DNA of 64,000 bases, taken from Alcanivoracaceae bacterium (GTDB taxonomy: Bacteria; Pseudomonadota; Gammaproteobacteria; Pseudomonadales; Alcanivoracaceae). The DNA is taken from assembly GCA_029210325.1 (NCBI GenBank), contig JARGPU010000002.1, forward strand, positions 224,559 to 288,558. The letters are read 5' to 3'. This document shows, piece by piece, positions 1 to 10,885 of the stretch; positions within the stretch are counted from its first letter, which is position 1, and each line of letters opens with the position of its first letter. A model generated the notes under the pieces. That model searched no databases. It was not told the DNA's origin and saw only the letters and a list, made by a program, of their open reading frames with translations. The translations under genes were made by a program, and so were the position numbers.

Positions 1-113
1 AGGTAGTGCTCGGCCCTGTTACCGCCCATCGCATTCAGGCCAGCACTGGAGGCGCCAGTGCGACCTCCACCCAGCAATTACTCGAAGCCGTACCGGTGGT
101 TCGGCGCAGCTGA
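1..113 (+). CDS. C-terminus of an upstream protein, probably MoxR-family AAA ATPase (5' truncated)
   Basis: Frame from base 3 reads VVLGPVTAHRIQASTGGASATSTQQLLEAVPVVRRS*; stop overlaps the next ATG (TGATG). Position upstream of DUF58 and transglutaminase genes is typical of MoxR. Confidence 0.6.
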   Translation, partial: VVLGPVTAHRIQASTGGASATSTQQLLEAVPVVRRS

Positions 114-1075
114 TGAAGCGCTTCGGGCGGACGGCCAGGCAGCTGTGGCAGCGCTGGTTGCAGCGGCGCATTCCACCGTCTCGCAAGGTGACGTTGGATC
201 AGCGGCGCATATTTATCTTCCCCACGGGTTACGGCTTTCTATTTTTGCTGATCGCCGCACTTCTTTTTATCGGCGGCATTAACTACGAAAACAATCTGCT
301 ACTTGGCTTTTCCTTTCTGCTGGTTAGTCTTTTCCTGATCGCTATTTTGCATACCTTTCGTAATCTTGCCGGCGTCACTCTGGTCGCTGGGGGTATGCGA
401 CCAGGCTTCGCTGGTGCCAGAGGTGCTTTGGAAGTGCGGGTGCAGGGTGGCGCACATGCGCACCGTAGTTTGTGGCTCAGATGGCCCGGCGCAGTAGCGG
501 AAGAAGTATCGGTGGAGCCGGGGCAGCAACAGAGCCTGTGGCTGACTGTTCAGCTGAGTCGTCGCGGCCGTCAAGATTCTGGCCGGTTGCGCGTGGAAAC
601 CCGTTATCCATTGGGCTTGCTGCGTAGCTGGAGTCTTGTCGATCTGGACCACCAGTGTCTGGCGTGGCCCAAACCATTACCGGGTGGTGAATGTCCCGCC
701 AGCGGCGGTGAGGATGATGCCGGGCAGCAACATCAACGCGGTGGCAATGAAGAGTTTGAAGGGCTGCGTAGTTATGTGGCCGGGGACTCGCTGCGTTTGG
801 TGGACTGGAAAAGTTACGCCCGTGGACGTGGTTTGAACACCAAACAGTTCAGCGACCCGGCGGAGGGTCGCTTGTGGTTAGAGTGGCAAAGACTGCCTGG
901 TGTTGACCCGGAAAGCCGCTACAGCCGTCTGTGCTACTGGGTGCTAGAGCTGGATCGTGCCGGTGAGCGGTACGGTTTGATATTGCCAGACGGCTCGCTG
1001 GAACCGGATCTGGGGCCCCTGCAGCGCGAGCGGGCGCTGGAGATATTGGCATTGTCTGGCGAGGGAGGAGGCTGA
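113..1075 (+). CDS. DUF58 domain-containing membrane protein
   Basis: 320-aa ORF, two N-terminal TM segments, GNEEFEGLRSYVAGDSLRLVDWKSYARG typical of DUF58. Confidence 0.88.
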   Translation: MKRFGRTARQLWQRWLQRRIPPSRKVTLDQRRIFIFPTGYGFLFLLIAALLFIGGINYENNLLLGFSFLLVSLFLIAILHTFRNLAGVTLVAGGMRPGFAGARGALEVRVQGGAHAHRSLWLRWPGAVAEEVSVEPGQQQSLWLTVQLSRRGRQDSGRLRVETRYPLGLLRSWSLVDLDHQCLAWPKPLPGGECPASGGEDDAGQQHQRGGNEEFEGLRSYVAGDSLRLVDWKSYARGRGLNTKQFSDPAEGRLWLEWQRLPGVDPESRYSRLCYWVLELDRAGERYGLILPDGSLEPDLGPLQRERALEILALSGEGGG

Positions 1076-3150
1076 TGGCACGGGTATATCAGGTTCCTCG
1101 GCATGCATTTCCCTGGCTGCTGGCCGGTGCCCTGTTGGCATCATTGCCGCATCTGTGGCGTGGTCCGTTATGGCTGGCGGTGGTGGTGCCGGTTCTACTT
1201 GGCTGGCGCACGCTGATTCAGCGTGGTGTGCTGGCCATGCCGGGCAAGCTGATTCGTTTTCCACTTTTACTTGCGGTGATTGGCGCCACGCTTTACAGCC
1301 ACGGCACGGTGCTGGGGCCGGAAGCAGGGGTGACTCTGCTGGTGGCTGCATTCGCTCTGAAAATGCTGGAAATGTTCCGGCTACGTGATGCCTATGTAGC
1401 GATCATTCTGGCCAGTTTTGTGCTCGCCACCACTTTTCTGTTTTCCCGTGATCCGCTTACCACCTTGTATATTGGTGTGGCACTGGTGGTGGTGATGGCT
1501 GCGCTGGTTGGGATTAATGATCCGGAAAGCGGCGTTTCGCCATGGCGACATCTGCGCCAATCCGGTTTGATGATTTTGCAGGCGCTGCCATTGATGCTGG
1601 TGTTTTTCGTGCTTGTGCCACGAATGCCGCCGCTGTGGAATTTACAGGTTAACCAGCAGCAGGCGAAAACCGGCATGAGCGACTCCATGTCGCCGGGAGA
1701 GATCAGTCGTTTGTCGCGACAAAGTGGCATTGCCTTTCGGGTGGAGTTTGACGGTGAGGTACCGCCGCCGGCTCAACGCTACTGGCGTGGTTTGACCTAT
1801 GGCTGGTTTGATGGTCGGCGCTGGAGCCAGGCGTTGCCGCCGGAAGTCAGGCAGCAGGAATATCTGCGTTTCCCTAACGGCCCGTCGCCAGAATGGTATG
1901 AGCGGTTACTTGCGGAGCGCGGCGAGCCTGATTGGCGCTATCGAGTGGTGATGGAGCGTACTGGTCAGCAATGGCTGTACGCGCTGTCTGTGCCTTTCAG
2001 TAATCGTCAGGAAGTCGGGCTGGCGCGAGATCTTCGGCTGGTGCGTAGAACCGATATTGAATCCACATTTGATTATCAGGTCGACAGTTACCAGATGCCC
2101 GTAGCTCATCAGGGCTTGCCGGAGTGGGAGCGACGTTTCTACACCAGCTTGCCGCAGGAGGGTGGCAACCCAAGAGCAACACAAATGGCCAAAGACTGGC
2201 GCGCCAGTGCTACCGGTGATGGAGCTTATATCACCCGGCTACTGCTTTGGTTCAACCAGGAAGAGTTTTATTACACTCTGGAGCCGCCGTTGCTTGGCGA
2301 GAACACGGTGGATGAATTCCTGTTCCGTACCCGGCGTGGCTTTTGTGAGCACTATGCTTCCAGTTTTGCCTTTATGTTACGGGCAGCGGGTATTCCCGCC
2401 CGTATCGTTGCCGGCTATCAGGGCGGTGAGCTGAATCCGCTGGGCAATCACCTGTTGGTGCGGCAATACGATGCTCATGTTTGGGTGGAGGCATGGTTGC
2501 CGGGGCAGGGCTGGGTCGAGTTCGACCCTACCGGAGCGGTGGCGCCGACCCGTATTGAGCAGGGTCTGGATGCGGCGCTGGCTGAGTACGGAGAGAGTGC
2601 ACTTACCGGCCTGGCGGGCGCCCTTCGTGGGGTGCCGCTGTTTGCCCGATTAAGCCTTCTGGCGGACTACATTGAGTTTGGCTGGGCAAAATGGGTGCTT
2701 GGCTACAGCCAGCAGAATCAACTGGAGTTTCTCAGCCGCTGGCTGGGCAAGGTTACGCCGCAGCGTATGGTGATGGCGCTGGCAGCGGTGGGTGGCGTCA
2801 TTATGCTGGCCATGTTGCTGTGGATGTTGTGGCGGGTACGCCGGCCCCGACTGGTGTGGTGGCAGCGTGAGCACCGTCGCATGACTCAGATGCTGTCTCG
2901 CCGGGGAGTGCCGCTGGCGCCACATCTAACCAGCGCCCAGATTGTGCAGATTGCCAGCGAATATTTTCCTGCTGCGGGTCAGCCGTTGCAGGATTGGCAG
3001 CGGTGTTATGACACCATCGCTTATCGTAAAGAGATTACTGAGCCTATGGTGCTGCGTCGTCAGTTGCGCCGTTTACGCCGACTGGTAGGGCGTCGTCTGA
3101 TTCGGCCTATCAGGCTGAATCCTAAAACAGACCTGCAAAGAGAAGCTTGA
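1075..3150 (+). CDS. tgpA: TgpA-like membrane transglutaminase (DUF3488/transglutaminase-like)
   Basis: 691 aa, multiple TM segments, FCEHYASSFAFMLRAAGIPARIVAGYQGGE...DAHVWVEAW catalytic core. Confidence 0.9.
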   Translation: MARVYQVPRHAFPWLLAGALLASLPHLWRGPLWLAVVVPVLLGWRTLIQRGVLAMPGKLIRFPLLLAVIGATLYSHGTVLGPEAGVTLLVAAFALKMLEMFRLRDAYVAIILASFVLATTFLFSRDPLTTLYIGVALVVVMAALVGINDPESGVSPWRHLRQSGLMILQALPLMLVFFVLVPRMPPLWNLQVNQQQAKTGMSDSMSPGEISRLSRQSGIAFRVEFDGEVPPPAQRYWRGLTYGWFDGRRWSQALPPEVRQQEYLRFPNGPSPEWYERLLAERGEPDWRYRVVMERTGQQWLYALSVPFSNRQEVGLARDLRLVRRTDIESTFDYQVDSYQMPVAHQGLPEWERRFYTSLPQEGGNPRATQMAKDWRASATGDGAYITRLLLWFNQEEFYYTLEPPLLGENTVDEFLFRTRRGFCEHYASSFAFMLRAAGIPARIVAGYQGGELNPLGNHLLVRQYDAHVWVEAWLPGQGWVEFDPTGAVAPTRIEQGLDAALAEYGESALTGLAGALRGVPLFARLSLLADYIEFGWAKWVLGYSQQNQLEFLSRWLGKVTPQRMVMALAAVGGVIMLAMLLWMLWRVRRPRLVWWQREHRRMTQMLSRRGVPLAPHLTSAQIVQIASEYFPAAGQPLQDWQRCYDTIAYRKEITEPMVLRRQLRRLRRLVGRRLIRPIRLNPKTDLQREA

Positions 3151-3156
3151 TTCGCT

Positions 3157-3846
3157 ATGGCCCGACTTCACCCGATGCTCAAGCAGGCTTTGCCCCTATT
3201 ACCCGAAAGTGTGCCGGTGCACCTTTTTACCCGGCACTCGGTGCGCGAGCTGGCTACCGATGGCTTTGCTGACTACCGTCTGCCGTTGACGCCTGAAGGC
3301 ATTGCCATGGCCCGCGGTTGGGGAGCTGATCTGGGCAGGCCAATCAGTCGCTTCAGCAGCAGCCCAGTGGGCCGCTGTGTGGATACCGCGCAGGCCATGA
3401 TGGAAGGTGGCATCGAAGCCGGTTTGCTGGATAAGCCTGTGGAGATTGAACGCAGCATGGTGCTGGTTGAGCCCGGTTGCTATGTGGAAGACGTTGCCCG
3501 GGTAGGTCCGCATTTTTTAAAAATGGGGGCACTGCGCTTTATTAACCAGCACCTCAGTGAAGGAATGGAAGGTCTGCTGAGTCCACAGGCTGGGCGGCAA
3601 AAGCTACTCGCCTTCATGCGTGAGCGTAACCCGCAAGCTGGCTCGCTGGCTGTACACGTTTCCCACGACACTATCCTGATTGCCTTTGTGGCCAGTTTGC
3701 TGGGTCTTGATCAGGTTGCCGAGAAAGACTGGCCGTGGATGATGGAGGGCTGCTGGCTGTGGTTCGATGACAGCGAGTTACATTGGATCTGGCGCGGTGA
3801 CTGGCGCCGCAAGCCGTTGCAGCAGCTGCTGCTTGAGCAGCCCTGA
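3157..3846 (+). CDS. histidine phosphatase family protein
   Basis: LFTRHSVRE (RH motif variant) and HVSHDTILIAF second His motif. Confidence 0.75.
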   Translation: MARLHPMLKQALPLLPESVPVHLFTRHSVRELATDGFADYRLPLTPEGIAMARGWGADLGRPISRFSSSPVGRCVDTAQAMMEGGIEAGLLDKPVEIERSMVLVEPGCYVEDVARVGPHFLKMGALRFINQHLSEGMEGLLSPQAGRQKLLAFMRERNPQAGSLAVHVSHDTILIAFVASLLGLDQVAEKDWPWMMEGCWLWFDDSELHWIWRGDWRRKPLQQLLLEQP

Positions 3847-3934
3847 GCTTGTTTTTGCGATAGCCCGGAGCCAGCTTTGATATGGCCGCTTCTGATATAG
3901 TGTCAGCCCGTCATTAATTGGAGGTCTTTGCACC

Positions 3935-4870
3935 TTGTCTGCTGCCCTTGTATTGCGCGACGTGCGCAAAACCTACGCCAATGGCGTCGAAGCCCTGAAG
4001 GGCATCAGTCTGGAAGTTCAGGCTGGTGATTTTTTTGCTTTGCTGGGCCCCAATGGGGCCGGCAAGTCGACCACTATCGGGATTATTAGCTCTCTGGTAA
4101 ACAGCAGTGGCGGTTCGGTAGAAGTATTCGGCTACGATCTGGATCGCGAGCGGGTATTGGCCAAGCAGCGCGTCGGTGTGGTACCGCAGGAATTCAACTT
4201 CAATCAGTTCGAGAAGGTGTTCGATATTCTTATCGCTCAGGCTGGCTTTTATGGCATCCCCGCAGCCAAGGCCGCTGAGCGCGCCGAGCACTACCTGCGT
4301 AAGCTCGGCTTGTGGGATAAGCGTGAGAGCCAGTCCCGCATGTTATCTGGTGGCATGAAGCGTCGCCTGATGATTGCCCGGGCGCTGGTGCATGAGCCCG
4401 ATCTGTTGATTCTGGATGAGCCCACAGCGGGTGTGGATATCGAGTTGCGTCGATCCATGTGGGACTTTCTGATTGAGCTGAACCAGCAGGGCAAGACAAT
4501 TATTCTGACTACTCACTATCTGGAAGAGGCGGAGTCGCTGTGCCGGCGTATTGCCATTATTGACCGCGGCCAGATCGTCGAGAATACGGATATGAAGTCT
4601 TTGCTGGAAAAGCTCGATGTGGAAACCTTTGTGCTGGATCTGGCCGCGCCACTAGGCGAAGCGCCTTCGCTTAAGGGTCTGGAAGTGCGTCTGCGTGATG
4701 CGCGCACTTTGGAAGTGGCAGTGCCAAAAACCAGGCCGCTGAATGATTTGTTTGTGGCGCTGGGGGAGAAGGGTATTTCGGTGCTGAGCATGCGCAATAA
4801 GAGTAATCGTCTGGAAGAGCTGTTTTTGCGCTTGGTAGAGCGCAATCTACCGGCTGGAGGTGGCGCATGA
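3935..4870 (+). CDS. ABC transporter ATP-binding protein
   Basis: Walker A GPNGAGKST, signature LSGGMKRRL, Walker B LLILDEPTAGVD; TTG start. Confidence 0.93.
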   Translation: MSAALVLRDVRKTYANGVEALKGISLEVQAGDFFALLGPNGAGKSTTIGIISSLVNSSGGSVEVFGYDLDRERVLAKQRVGVVPQEFNFNQFEKVFDILIAQAGFYGIPAAKAAERAEHYLRKLGLWDKRESQSRMLSGGMKRRLMIARALVHEPDLLILDEPTAGVDIELRRSMWDFLIELNQQGKTIILTTHYLEEAESLCRRIAIIDRGQIVENTDMKSLLEKLDVETFVLDLAAPLGEAPSLKGLEVRLRDARTLEVAVPKTRPLNDLFVALGEKGISVLSMRNKSNRLEELFLRLVERNLPAGGGA

Positions 4871-5640
4871 AAGTGTCTTTTCAGTGGGTGGCGTTTCATA
4901 CCATTGTGGCCAAGGAAATACGTCGTTTTGTCCGTATTTGGCCCCAGACTCTGCTGCCGCCAGCGATCACCATGACCCTGTATTTCGTTATCTTCGGTAA
5001 CCTTATTGGTAGCCGAATTGGTGATATGGGCGGCTTTGATTATATGCAGTTCATTGTCCCGGGACTGGTGATGATGAGCGTGATTCAGAACAGCTACGGC
5101 AATGTGGTTAGCTCGTTCTATTCAACCAAGTTCCAGCGCTCGATTGAGGAAATGCTGGTTTCCCCCATGTCCGCCACCACTATTCTCTTAGGCTATATCG
5201 CGGGCGGTGTGGCCCGTGGTTTGTGCGTTGGCGTAATTGTTACTCTGTTATCGCTGTTCTTTACTCACTTGCAGGTGCAGCACATTCTGGTCACGGTGTT
5301 GGTGGTGTTGCTCACCGCAGTGCTGTTTGCAATCGCCGGTTTTATCAACGCCATCTTTGCCAACAAGTTTGATGATGTGGCAATTATTCCTACCTTCGTA
5401 CTGACTCCGCTGACCTATCTGGGCGGTGTGTTTTACTCGATTGATCTGCTGCCGGAGTTCTGGCGTATGGTGTCGTTGCTTAATCCGGTGGTCTATATGG
5501 TCAACGTATTTCGCTACGGCTTGCTGGGTGTCAGCGATGTGAACGTGGTCGCTTCACTGGCAGCGATTGTTATGTTTACTGGTGGTCTGTTTTTCTGGGC
5601 GCTGTGGTTGCTTAAACGGGGTGTCGGTATTCGGCACTGA
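4867..5640 (+). CDS. ABC-2 type transporter permease
   Basis: 257 aa, six hydrophobic segments, overlaps the ATPase by 4 nt. Confidence 0.92.
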   Translation: MKVSFQWVAFHTIVAKEIRRFVRIWPQTLLPPAITMTLYFVIFGNLIGSRIGDMGGFDYMQFIVPGLVMMSVIQNSYGNVVSSFYSTKFQRSIEEMLVSPMSATTILLGYIAGGVARGLCVGVIVTLLSLFFTHLQVQHILVTVLVVLLTAVLFAIAGFINAIFANKFDDVAIIPTFVLTPLTYLGGVFYSIDLLPEFWRMVSLLNPVVYMVNVFRYGLLGVSDVNVVASLAAIVMFTGGLFFWALWLLKRGVGIRH

Positions 5641-5675
5641 TTGCAGATCGGTTATCGGTTTTCGGAGAGTCACTT

Positions 5676-6500
5676 ATGGCCAACCCGTTTGATGAAACGC
5701 CGCTTGGTCGGCGTACCGACTATATAGACCAGTACACCCCGTCTTTGCTTTGTCCGGTGCCGCGCTGGGATGCCCGTGAGGTGCTGGAGCTTGATCCGCA
5801 GTCGCTACCATTCCACGGCGTGGACCTGTGGACTGCCTACGAGGTTTCATGGCTGGACAGTCGGGGAAAGCCGGTGGTCGCCATGGCGGAGTTTGCGGTG
5901 CCTTGCAATAGCCGCAATCTGGTCGAGTCCAAATCCCTCAAGTTATATCTAAACTCCTTTGCTAACAGCCGCTTTGGCTCGGCGAAGGAGGTTCGTGAGC
6001 TAATGGAGAAGGATCTTTCTGATTGTGCCGGTGGTCCGGTGGATGTGCGCCTGCTGTCTTTAGATGAGGCAGCACGAGAGCCATGGCTGGAGATCAAGGG
6101 GCAGTGCATTGATCTACTGGACATTGATATTGATGATAGCGCGGAGCAGGTAGCACTGCTGGCGGATCAGGGGGCGGAGCGGAGCGAGACACTTTATAGC
6201 CATTTGCTGCGCAGCCTCTGCCCGGTCACTGGACAACCGGACTGGGCCACGCTGGTAGTACGTTATACCGGTGCGCCGATTAGTCAGGTGACACTACTGC
6301 GCTATGTGGTCGCGCTGCGTAATCATCAGGGTTTTCATGAGCAGATTGTTGAGCAGGTATTCAGCGATATTCTGGAACAATGTGAGCCGCGCCAGCTAAG
6401 TGTTTATGGTCGCTTTACCCGCCGTGGTGGGCTGGACATTAATCCATTTCGGTCCAACTTCGAGGATCGTCCGCTCAATCGCAGGGTGGTGCGTCAATAG
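5676..6500 (+). CDS. queF: NADPH-dependent 7-cyano-7-deazaguanine reductase, bimodular type
   Basis: [26 protein letters not shown] and C-terminal [18 protein letters not shown] motifs. Confidence 0.95.
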   Translation: MANPFDETPLGRRTDYIDQYTPSLLCPVPRWDAREVLELDPQSLPFHGVDLWTAYEVSWLDSRGKPVVAMAEFAVPCNSRNLVESKSLKLYLNSFANSRFGSAKEVRELMEKDLSDCAGGPVDVRLLSLDEAAREPWLEIKGQCIDLLDIDIDDSAEQVALLADQGAERSETLYSHLLRSLCPVTGQPDWATLVVRYTGAPISQVTLLRYVVALRNHQGFHEQIVEQVFSDILEQCEPRQLSVYGRFTRRGGLDINPFRSNFEDRPLNRRVVRQ

Positions 6501-6503
6501 GCT

Positions 6504-7970
6504 TCAGCTCGGACCGAGGGGTAAACCGATGCTTAGCCAAATCGCCAGCAGGGCTGTCCAGCTCAACAATAGGGCCAGACTGTAGGGCAGCATCATTGCC
6601 ATCAGCGTACCAATGCCGGCATCACTCTGGTGACGGCGGACAAAACCCAGCACCAGAGCAAAGTACGGCATCAGTGGAGTGATGATGTTGGTACTGGAAT
6701 CACCAACGCGAAATGCAGCTTGAGTGGCTTCTGGAGTAACCCCCGCCAGCATCAGCATCGGTATCAGTAGCGGGGCCAGCAATGCCCACTTTGCCGAGGC
6801 ACTGCCGATCATCAGGTTAAGCAAGGCTACCAGCAGTACCAGCCCGGTCATCATTGCAGCTATAGGCATATCCGCAGCTGCAAGCAGTGCCGCACCCTTC
6901 ACGGCAAGCACAAGAGCAAGGCCGGTCCAGTTAAACCAGGCAATGAATTGGGCGGCAAAAAACATCAGCACCAGATAGCCAGCCAACTGCGCCATAGTGC
7001 TTTCCATTGCCGTGATTACATCCGCACCATTTTTGAAACGGCCACTGCTGCGCCCAAAAACCAGTCCGCAAATGGCGAATCCCAGAGCGACAATAATCAC
7101 GATGGAGCTCATAAATGGTGAGCTCAGCAGGGAGCCGCTGTCGGGGTGGCGTAATGGAGCGTCTGCGGGCAATGTCAGCCATGCTAGGCCGGCCAGGTAG
7201 ATTAGTGCGCTGGCCATGGTCAGGAATTTTGCCCGCCGCGAGACCGCTGCATCGTCATCATGCAATGGCGAGGACTGGCAGGTTTTCTCTGGCTGTAGGG
7301 CAGCGACCAGACTGACCACTACGGTGACCAGTAAGGTGGAAACCAGCATGAACCAGTAATTAGCCGCGGCTTCTACTGTTGCTGCCGGGTCGATGCTGCG
7401 TGCTGCTTCAGTGCTGATGCCAGCAAGCAATGCATCGACCGGGCCCAGTAGCAGGTTGGCACTGAAGCCACCGGACACGCCTGCGAAGGCCACCGCGATG
7501 CCAGTTAATGGTGATCGGCCGGCGCGTTGAAACAGCAGGGCGGCGAGAGGAATCAGAACCACATAGCCTGCATCTGCGGCAAGGCTGGAGAGCACCCCGG
7601 CAAAGGCCACTAGCGGCGTAAGCCAGGTCTTGGGCGCGCGGCGAACCACTCCTGCAAGCATATTGCCAAGCAAGCCGGACTGTTCGGCAAGGCCAATGCC
7701 CAGCATCGCCACCAGCACCACTCCTAATGGTGCAAAGCCAGTGAAGTTGCTAACCGCACTGGTCAGCATCCAGCGAATGCCTTCGCCGGATAACAGTGAG
7801 CGTACTTGCAGTGGCTCACCACTAACCGGGTGCAGGGCATCAACGGGGGATAAATTAAACAGCAGGCTGATCGGCAGAATCAGCAGGCTTAACCAGACAA
7901 ACAGCAAAGTGGGGTGGGGCAGGCGGTTACCAATTCGCTCTACCCGTATAAGCCAGTTAGATGCGGACAT
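6504..7970 (-). CDS. AbgT family transporter
   Basis: 488 aa polytopic; IGNRLPHPTLLFVWL, GGFSANLL and GDSSTNIITPLMPYFAL motifs. Confidence 0.9.
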   Translation of the reverse strand: MSASNWLIRVERIGNRLPHPTLLFVWLSLLILPISLLFNLSPVDALHPVSGEPLQVRSLLSGEGIRWMLTSAVSNFTGFAPLGVVLVAMLGIGLAEQSGLLGNMLAGVVRRAPKTWLTPLVAFAGVLSSLAADAGYVVLIPLAALLFQRAGRSPLTGIAVAFAGVSGGFSANLLLGPVDALLAGISTEAARSIDPAATVEAAANYWFMLVSTLLVTVVVSLVAALQPEKTCQSSPLHDDDAAVSRRAKFLTMASALIYLAGLAWLTLPADAPLRHPDSGSLLSSPFMSSIVIIVALGFAICGLVFGRSSGRFKNGADVITAMESTMAQLAGYLVLMFFAAQFIAWFNWTGLALVLAVKGAALLAAADMPIAAMMTGLVLLVALLNLMIGSASAKWALLAPLLIPMLMLAGVTPEATQAAFRVGDSSTNIITPLMPYFALVLGFVRRHQSDAGIGTLMAMMLPYSLALLLSWTALLAIWLSIGLPLGPS

Positions 7971-7978
7971 GCTGCGCC

Positions 7979-9541
7979 TCAGACAATCAGACGGTCTTTC
8001 ACCGTCATGGCGGTTTTGCCAAGTACTTCCATGACCTTGCCGCGATCACGGTCTCGCAGCTTGCTGCTATCGACGTGCAGGGAGAAGCCTTCGGTTTGTA
8101 GGTCAACCGCGGTCTCCTGTGCTTTTTTCAACCCGGTGGCGGCACTGGCAAGGCCAATAAGAATGCGTTTCTTATCAAAATTTCGCACCTTTGGCAGGTC
8201 CATGAAAATGGCGAAGCCCGGCGCTTCCAGAGACAGGAAGCCGGCGCCACTGCCCGCGCGGCTTTTCATTTCCAATACTTCATAAACAGGAATCGGGCGA
8301 TTGAAACCCTTGGCCTGAATGTCGCCCATGGCCCGGCACAGGATGCGGTCCTTGACCAGTTCATAGGTTGTTTGGGAGACAAGGATGTGACTTGGTCGGC
8401 AGGCGGACTCCAAACGGCTGGCCAGGTTTACGTCGGTGCCAAGGATGGTGTAATCAAGTCGTGTGTCAGTACCGAAGTTGCCCACAGTGCAGTAACCGGT
8501 GTTGATGCCGATACGAATTTCCAGCTTGTGCTCGATACCCTCGCGCTTCCACTGCTGGCGTAGCAGCTTCATCTGCTTCTGCATGTCGATGGCCATGGCC
8601 ACGCAGGCAGTAGCGTCTTCTTTGGAGCCTTTACTGCTAGGGTCGCCGAAGAACACCATCACCGCATCGCCGATAAACTTGTCGACGGTGCCGCCGTGGC
8701 GGCTGGCAATGCGGGTCATCTCGCTGAGATAAGTGTTCAGCATTTTTGTCAGGGTATCGAGAGGTAGCTCCTCCGACATGGCACTAAAGCCCTTGATGTC
8801 AGAGAAGAATACGGTGAGCTTTTTACGCCGTGTTTCCAGCTTTGCATCGCGTTTGCCAGAAAATAGTGAGCCCCATATCTGCGGGGACAGGTATTTAGCT
8901 AGTTTGCGCGATAGCTCCACAGCCTGTTTTTGCTGGTTGGCCATCTGTGCCTGAGCGGATAGCAGAATGCGGGTTTGAGAATGGGTTTGAAATGAGGTGG
9001 CGCCGACGAACAAGCCAAGGCCAACCATGGACATAACCGATAGCAGTACTGGTGTCTCCTCCACCGGCAGGACATGGAAACCCATAATCAGTGCGCCGGC
9101 GACTGCGCCCACTACGGTGCCGAAAATATTCATCAGCCAGATGTACAAGCCACCACTGGTTACCGCGTTGGCATGGACAATGATCAGCAGTGCCAGTGCC
9201 GGCACCATTGAGAAGTGCAGGGCGGCAATCGCTACACCAATCATCACGGCATCAATTTGCACCAGTACCCTGCTGGTTTCCTGTTGGCGCTGTCCTTTGC
9301 GCTCCATAAGGGCGGCTACAATTTGGGCGATCAATGGATAGGCCAGCAGCACGGCAAGAATGATCAGGTAATCGAATGGGTAAACACCATGCTGGATTCC
9401 CACCGACAGCAGCAATACCGCAACCACGAACTCCAGCATACGGATGTAGTTGGCCATCCGTCGGGCATGGGCCTGCGGGTCTTCATCAATGCGGCGACGT
9501 TTGCCGGGGACGGGGCTTGCCTTCATGGTGCTCGGGGTCAC
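7979..9541 (-). CDS. membrane class III adenylate/guanylate cyclase with ~100-aa C-terminal extension
   Basis: N-terminal TM domain, VFFSDIKGFSAMSEELP cyclase domain and GINTGYCTVGNFGTDTRLDYTILG. Confidence 0.9.
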   Translation of the reverse strand: MTPSTMKASPVPGKRRRIDEDPQAHARRMANYIRMLEFVVAVLLLSVGIQHGVYPFDYLIILAVLLAYPLIAQIVAALMERKGQRQQETSRVLVQIDAVMIGVAIAALHFSMVPALALLIIVHANAVTSGGLYIWLMNIFGTVVGAVAGALIMGFHVLPVEETPVLLSVMSMVGLGLFVGATSFQTHSQTRILLSAQAQMANQQKQAVELSRKLAKYLSPQIWGSLFSGKRDAKLETRRKKLTVFFSDIKGFSAMSEELPLDTLTKMLNTYLSEMTRIASRHGGTVDKFIGDAVMVFFGDPSSKGSKEDATACVAMAIDMQKQMKLLRQQWKREGIEHKLEIRIGINTGYCTVGNFGTDTRLDYTILGTDVNLASRLESACRPSHILVSQTTYELVKDRILCRAMGDIQAKGFNRPIPVYEVLEMKSRAGSGAGFLSLEAPGFAIFMDLPKVRNFDKKRILIGLASAATGLKKAQETAVDLQTEGFSLHVDSSKLRDRDRGKVMEVLGKTAMTVKDRLIV

Positions 9542-9623
9542 TCTTCTACCGGCGAATTAGGATGGGTAAAGGTTAACCGTAATGAAGCTAAGAAAGAAGG
9601 CGTAGGAGCCATTCTGCCCATCT

Positions 9624-10241
9624 GTGGGGCGGCTCCGTTACAATGTCGGCACTTTATATGGCAGCGAGTCGACAAACATGGATATGCAAACAGCCATCCG
9701 GGAACGAGTCTCCTGTCCGCGGCTGGACGGGCCGGCGCCGAATGCAGGCCAGCTTGAGCAGTTGCTTGCTGCTGCTATCCGCGCGCCAGACCACGGCCTG
9801 CTGCGGCCGTGGCGATTTATTGTTATACAGGGTGAGGAGCGCGTGCGTTTTGGCGAGATGCTGGTCCAGTGCTGCCGTCAGGACCAGCCTGATATCAGTG
9901 AAGCACAGTGCGAGAAGCTACGTCAGGCACCACTGCGTGCGCCGATGATGCTGATCGTGCTGGCAGAGGTGACCACGGGGCACAAGGTGTCAGTAATCGA
10001 CCAGATTATGGCCTGTGCTGCTGCGGTGCAGAACTTGTTGCTTTGTGCCCATTCCATTGGGGTGGGGGCCATGTGGCGCACTGGCGCGCCCGCCTTGAGC
10101 CCGAGCCTGAAGGTACGGCTTGGATTCCGTCCGGAGGACGAGATCGTCGGGTTTATCTATCTCGGCACTCCCTGTGGCAAAAGCAAGACACCCTCTGTCG
10201 ATACGCCGGCAAGCTATATGAGAAGCCTTCCAGATGCCTGA
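9624..10241 (+). CDS. nitroreductase family protein (YdjA-like); start may be the internal ATG at MDMQTAI
   Basis: PAPNAGQLEQLLAAAIRAPDHGLLRPWRFIVI and AMWRTGAPAL. Confidence 0.85.
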   Translation: MGRLRYNVGTLYGSESTNMDMQTAIRERVSCPRLDGPAPNAGQLEQLLAAAIRAPDHGLLRPWRFIVIQGEERVRFGEMLVQCCRQDQPDISEAQCEKLRQAPLRAPMMLIVLAEVTTGHKVSVIDQIMACAAAVQNLLLCAHSIGVGAMWRTGAPALSPSLKVRLGFRPEDEIVGFIYLGTPCGKSKTPSVDTPASYMRSLPDA

Positions 10242-10680
10242 CCTTGTGCAGTTGGCGGCGCGTGTCCGCGAGCATATTCCACTGACTCGATATATGGATT
10301 TTCGGCTGCAGCAGTTTGCCGCAGATCAGCTCACTCTTTGTGCTCCGTTGGCGCCGAATATCAATGATAAGGGCACCATGTTTGCAGGCAGTCAGGCGGC
10401 GCTGATGGCTTTGGCGGGCTGGTGTCTGACCACTTTGCAGGCAGAGATGCAGCTGCCAGGCGCCGATGTGCTGGCCATGCAAAATAGTCTGCGCTACCAG
10501 CGCCCAGTGACTGGCGAGCTAACCATTGTGGTGACAAGCTCGGCTGAATCACTGGCCCATTTTCGCCAGCGGCTGGCTCGTGGCGAACGTGGGGTTCTGG
10601 AGGTTGTAGCTGAGGGGCTCAATGCCGACGGTAGTGTAGCCAGCGTTTATCAAGCGCAATATATGGCCAGAGGCCTGTGA
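10234..10680 (+). CDS. YiiD/DUF4442-like thioesterase domain protein
   Basis: 148 aa hotdog-like sequence NDKGTMFAGSQAALMALAGW; overlaps the upstream gene. Confidence 0.75.
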   Translation: MPDLVQLAARVREHIPLTRYMDFRLQQFAADQLTLCAPLAPNINDKGTMFAGSQAALMALAGWCLTTLQAEMQLPGADVLAMQNSLRYQRPVTGELTIVVTSSAESLAHFRQRLARGERGVLEVVAEGLNADGSVASVYQAQYMARGL

Positions 10681-10716
10681 TTGCTCAGTAATTGGTCAGT
10701 GGGTCCGCTTTTCCCG

Positions 10717-10745
10717 TTGCTACCCCTGCACGCCTCGGGTAACCT
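10717..10745 (+). promoter_or_regulatory. possible sigma70 promoter for tRNA-Ser
   Basis: TTGCTA-N17-TAACCT; weak match. Confidence 0.3.
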
Positions 10746-10794
10746 ACGCGCCTTCAAAAAACCGGCTTCAGTGCTGTTTTTTGATCCAGGTTCC

Positions 10795-10885
10795 GGTGAG
10801 GTGGCCGAGTGGCTGAAGGCGCACGCCTGGAAAGTGTGTATACGTTAATAGCGTATCGAGGGTTCGAATCCCTCTCTCACCGCCA
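10795..10885 (+). tRNA. tRNA-Ser(GGA), CCA encoded
   Basis: GGTGAGG acceptor 5' strand, CACGCCTGGAAAGTGTG anticodon arm with GGA, variable arm, GGTTCGAATCC T arm, CTCACCGCCA 3' end. Confidence 0.96.
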